Source of the DNA: Gemmatimonadales bacterium
GTDB taxonomy: Bacteria; Gemmatimonadota; Gemmatimonadetes; Gemmatimonadales; JACORV01
Direction: 5' to 3'
Assembly (NCBI GenBank): GCA_030697825.1
Contig: JAUYOW010000272.1
Span: 1-52,312 of the forward strand
Length of the DNA stretch: 52,312 nt
Under the pieces are notes generated by a model, which was not told the DNA's origin, made no database searches, and was given only the letters and a program-made list of their open reading frames with translations. Each line of letters opens with the position of its first letter. The stretch's first letter is position 1. The position numbers and the translations under genes were made by a program. Of the stretch, positions 51,419-52,312 are shown piece by piece.

Positions 51419-52312
51419 ATGGGCCTGTTCATTGTCACCGGCGGAGCCGGCTTTATCGGCAGCAACATCGTCCGGGCGCTCAACGACGCCGGGACGAGCG
51501 ACATCGTCGTCGTGGACGATCTCATCCACGCCGACCGACGCGCAAACCTGGCCGACTGTCGGATCGCCGACCTGCTCGACCGGCGGGAGTTTCTGGACCA
51601 GGTCGAGCGCGGCGCGTTCGGCGCCACCATCGAGGCCGTGCTGCACCAGGGCGCGTGCACCGACACGATGGAGCGTGACGAACGTGTCATGATGGAGCAC
51701 AACGTCCGCTCCTCGGAGGTGCTCCTCAACTGGGTCGTCCCCGCCGGCATCCCGTTCGTCTACGCGTCGAGTGCCGTCGTGTACGGCGCGAGCACGACGT
51801 TCGCCGAGGACGAGCGGAACGAGCACCCCCTGAACGTCTACGGCCATTCCAAGCTCCTGGTCGACCGGCTGGTCCGCCGCGCGCTTCTTCGAAGCCACGG
51901 CCACGGTCGTCGGGCTGCGCTACTTCAACGTCTACGGCCCGGGCGAAGCCCACAAGGGACGCATGGCCTCGGTGGTGTTCCAGATGGCCCGGCAGCTGCG
52001 GGAGACGGGCTCCGTCCGGCTGTTCGTGGGCACCGGCGGATACGCCGACGGCGAGCAGCGGCGGGATTTCGTTTACGTCGAGGATGTCGTGCGCGCGAAC
52101 CTGTTCTTCGCCCGGGGACCGGTCCGCAAGGGGGTCGTCAACTGCGGAACCGGCCGGAGCCGCACTTTCAACGACGTGGCGCACGCGCTCATCGCTGCGC
52201 ACGGCTCGGGTACCATCCAGTACACCGCGCTGCCCGAGGGATTGGAGTCGCGCTACCAGAGTTTCACCGAAGCGGATCTCGCCGGGCTGCGGCGGCTGGG
52301 CTATGAGGCGTC
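51419..52312 (+). pseudogene. hldD: ADP-L-glycero-D-manno-heptose 6-epimerase, frameshifted and running off the window
   Basis: Epimerase making the heptose precursor of LPS inner core. The first part matches HldD: FIVTGGAGFIGSNIVRALND, VVDDLIHADRR, EAVLHQGACTDT, catalytic FVYASSAVVYGAS and LNVYGHSKLLVDRLVRR. At about 51880-51885 the frame shifts by one base, and HldD continues from 51885 with FFEATATVVGLRYFNVYGPG, MASVVFQMARQL, RRDFVYVEDVVRANLFF and YQSFTEADLAGLRRLGYEA to the window edge. The gap falls in GGTCCGCCGCGCGCTTC, a GC-repeat prone to sequencing error, so the gene may be intact in the organism. Presence of HldD supports a heptose-containing LPS. Confidence 0.85.

Overview
This window comes from a high-GC, diderm bacterium. 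The sequence shows outer-membrane beta-barrels, a TonB-dependent receptor, a TolC-type channel, lipoproteins and a heptose epimerase for LPS. The gene style (long translationally coupled operons, frequent GTG/TTG starts, many c-type cytochromes, a coproporphyrin-type heme pathway) would fit Gemmatimonadota or a neighbouring uncultured phylum. That placement is inference; the window has no rRNA or phylogenetic marker to settle it.

Region 1 (1-7783, minus strand) holds a respiratory operon followed by cytochrome maturation genes. In transcription order: a pentaheme cytochrome, a Tat-exported MopB-family subunit, a 16-cysteine ferredoxin subunit, an NrfD-type membrane subunit, a tetraheme cytochrome built from four repeats, then ccmE and ccmF. 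It resembles the Qrc / alternative complex III group of quinone:cytochrome oxidoreductases. Region 2 (7937-18024, plus strand) starts with a histidine kinase and a sigma54-type response regulator. They are followed by a decaheme MtrA-like cytochrome, an MtrB/PioB-like barrel and a monoheme cytochrome, then a second operon of a porin and two diheme cytochromes. Both downstream operons carry the same GGGGCA-NN-TGCCCC palindrome about 110-120 bp upstream of a plausible sigma54 promoter, and a relaxed version lies in front of the kinase and the Qrc-like operon. The second palindrome sits directly behind a duplicated tail of the response regulator gene. I read regions 1 and 2 as one electron conduit: quinone pool, NrfD complex, periplasmic cytochromes, and an outer-membrane porin-cytochrome gate, with its own regulator.

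Region 3 (18030-25421) is mixed: glycerol kinase, a diheme lipoprotein, tRNA-Pro(GGG) with tandem truncated copies, a possible hicA remnant, a VapBC pair, a multicopper oxidase with its copper motifs in permuted order, an amidase and an unknown lipoprotein. Region 4 (25540-32431) is a TetR-controlled export operon: regulator, TolC, HlyD, dual ATPase and two ABC-2 permeases, the second frameshifted. It has the CecR/YbhGFSR layout plus a TolC gene. Region 5 (32507-37430) holds a signal peptidase-like protein, an alpha/beta hydrolase and dapE-dapB-dapA-dapD for lysine and peptidoglycan precursor synthesis.

Region 6 (37662-50611) is a FecA-like receptor followed by a complete heme operon, hemA-C-D-B-Q-E-H-Y-L plus a radical SAM/SPASM gene. 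HemQ is present and HemF/HemN are absent, which indicates the coproporphyrin-dependent route. The window's seven cytochromes carry 26 CxxCH sites, so heme supply and cytochrome maturation sit close to a large demand. Region 7 (50676-52312) is a second PIN toxin-antitoxin pair and a frameshifted hldD that runs off the window.
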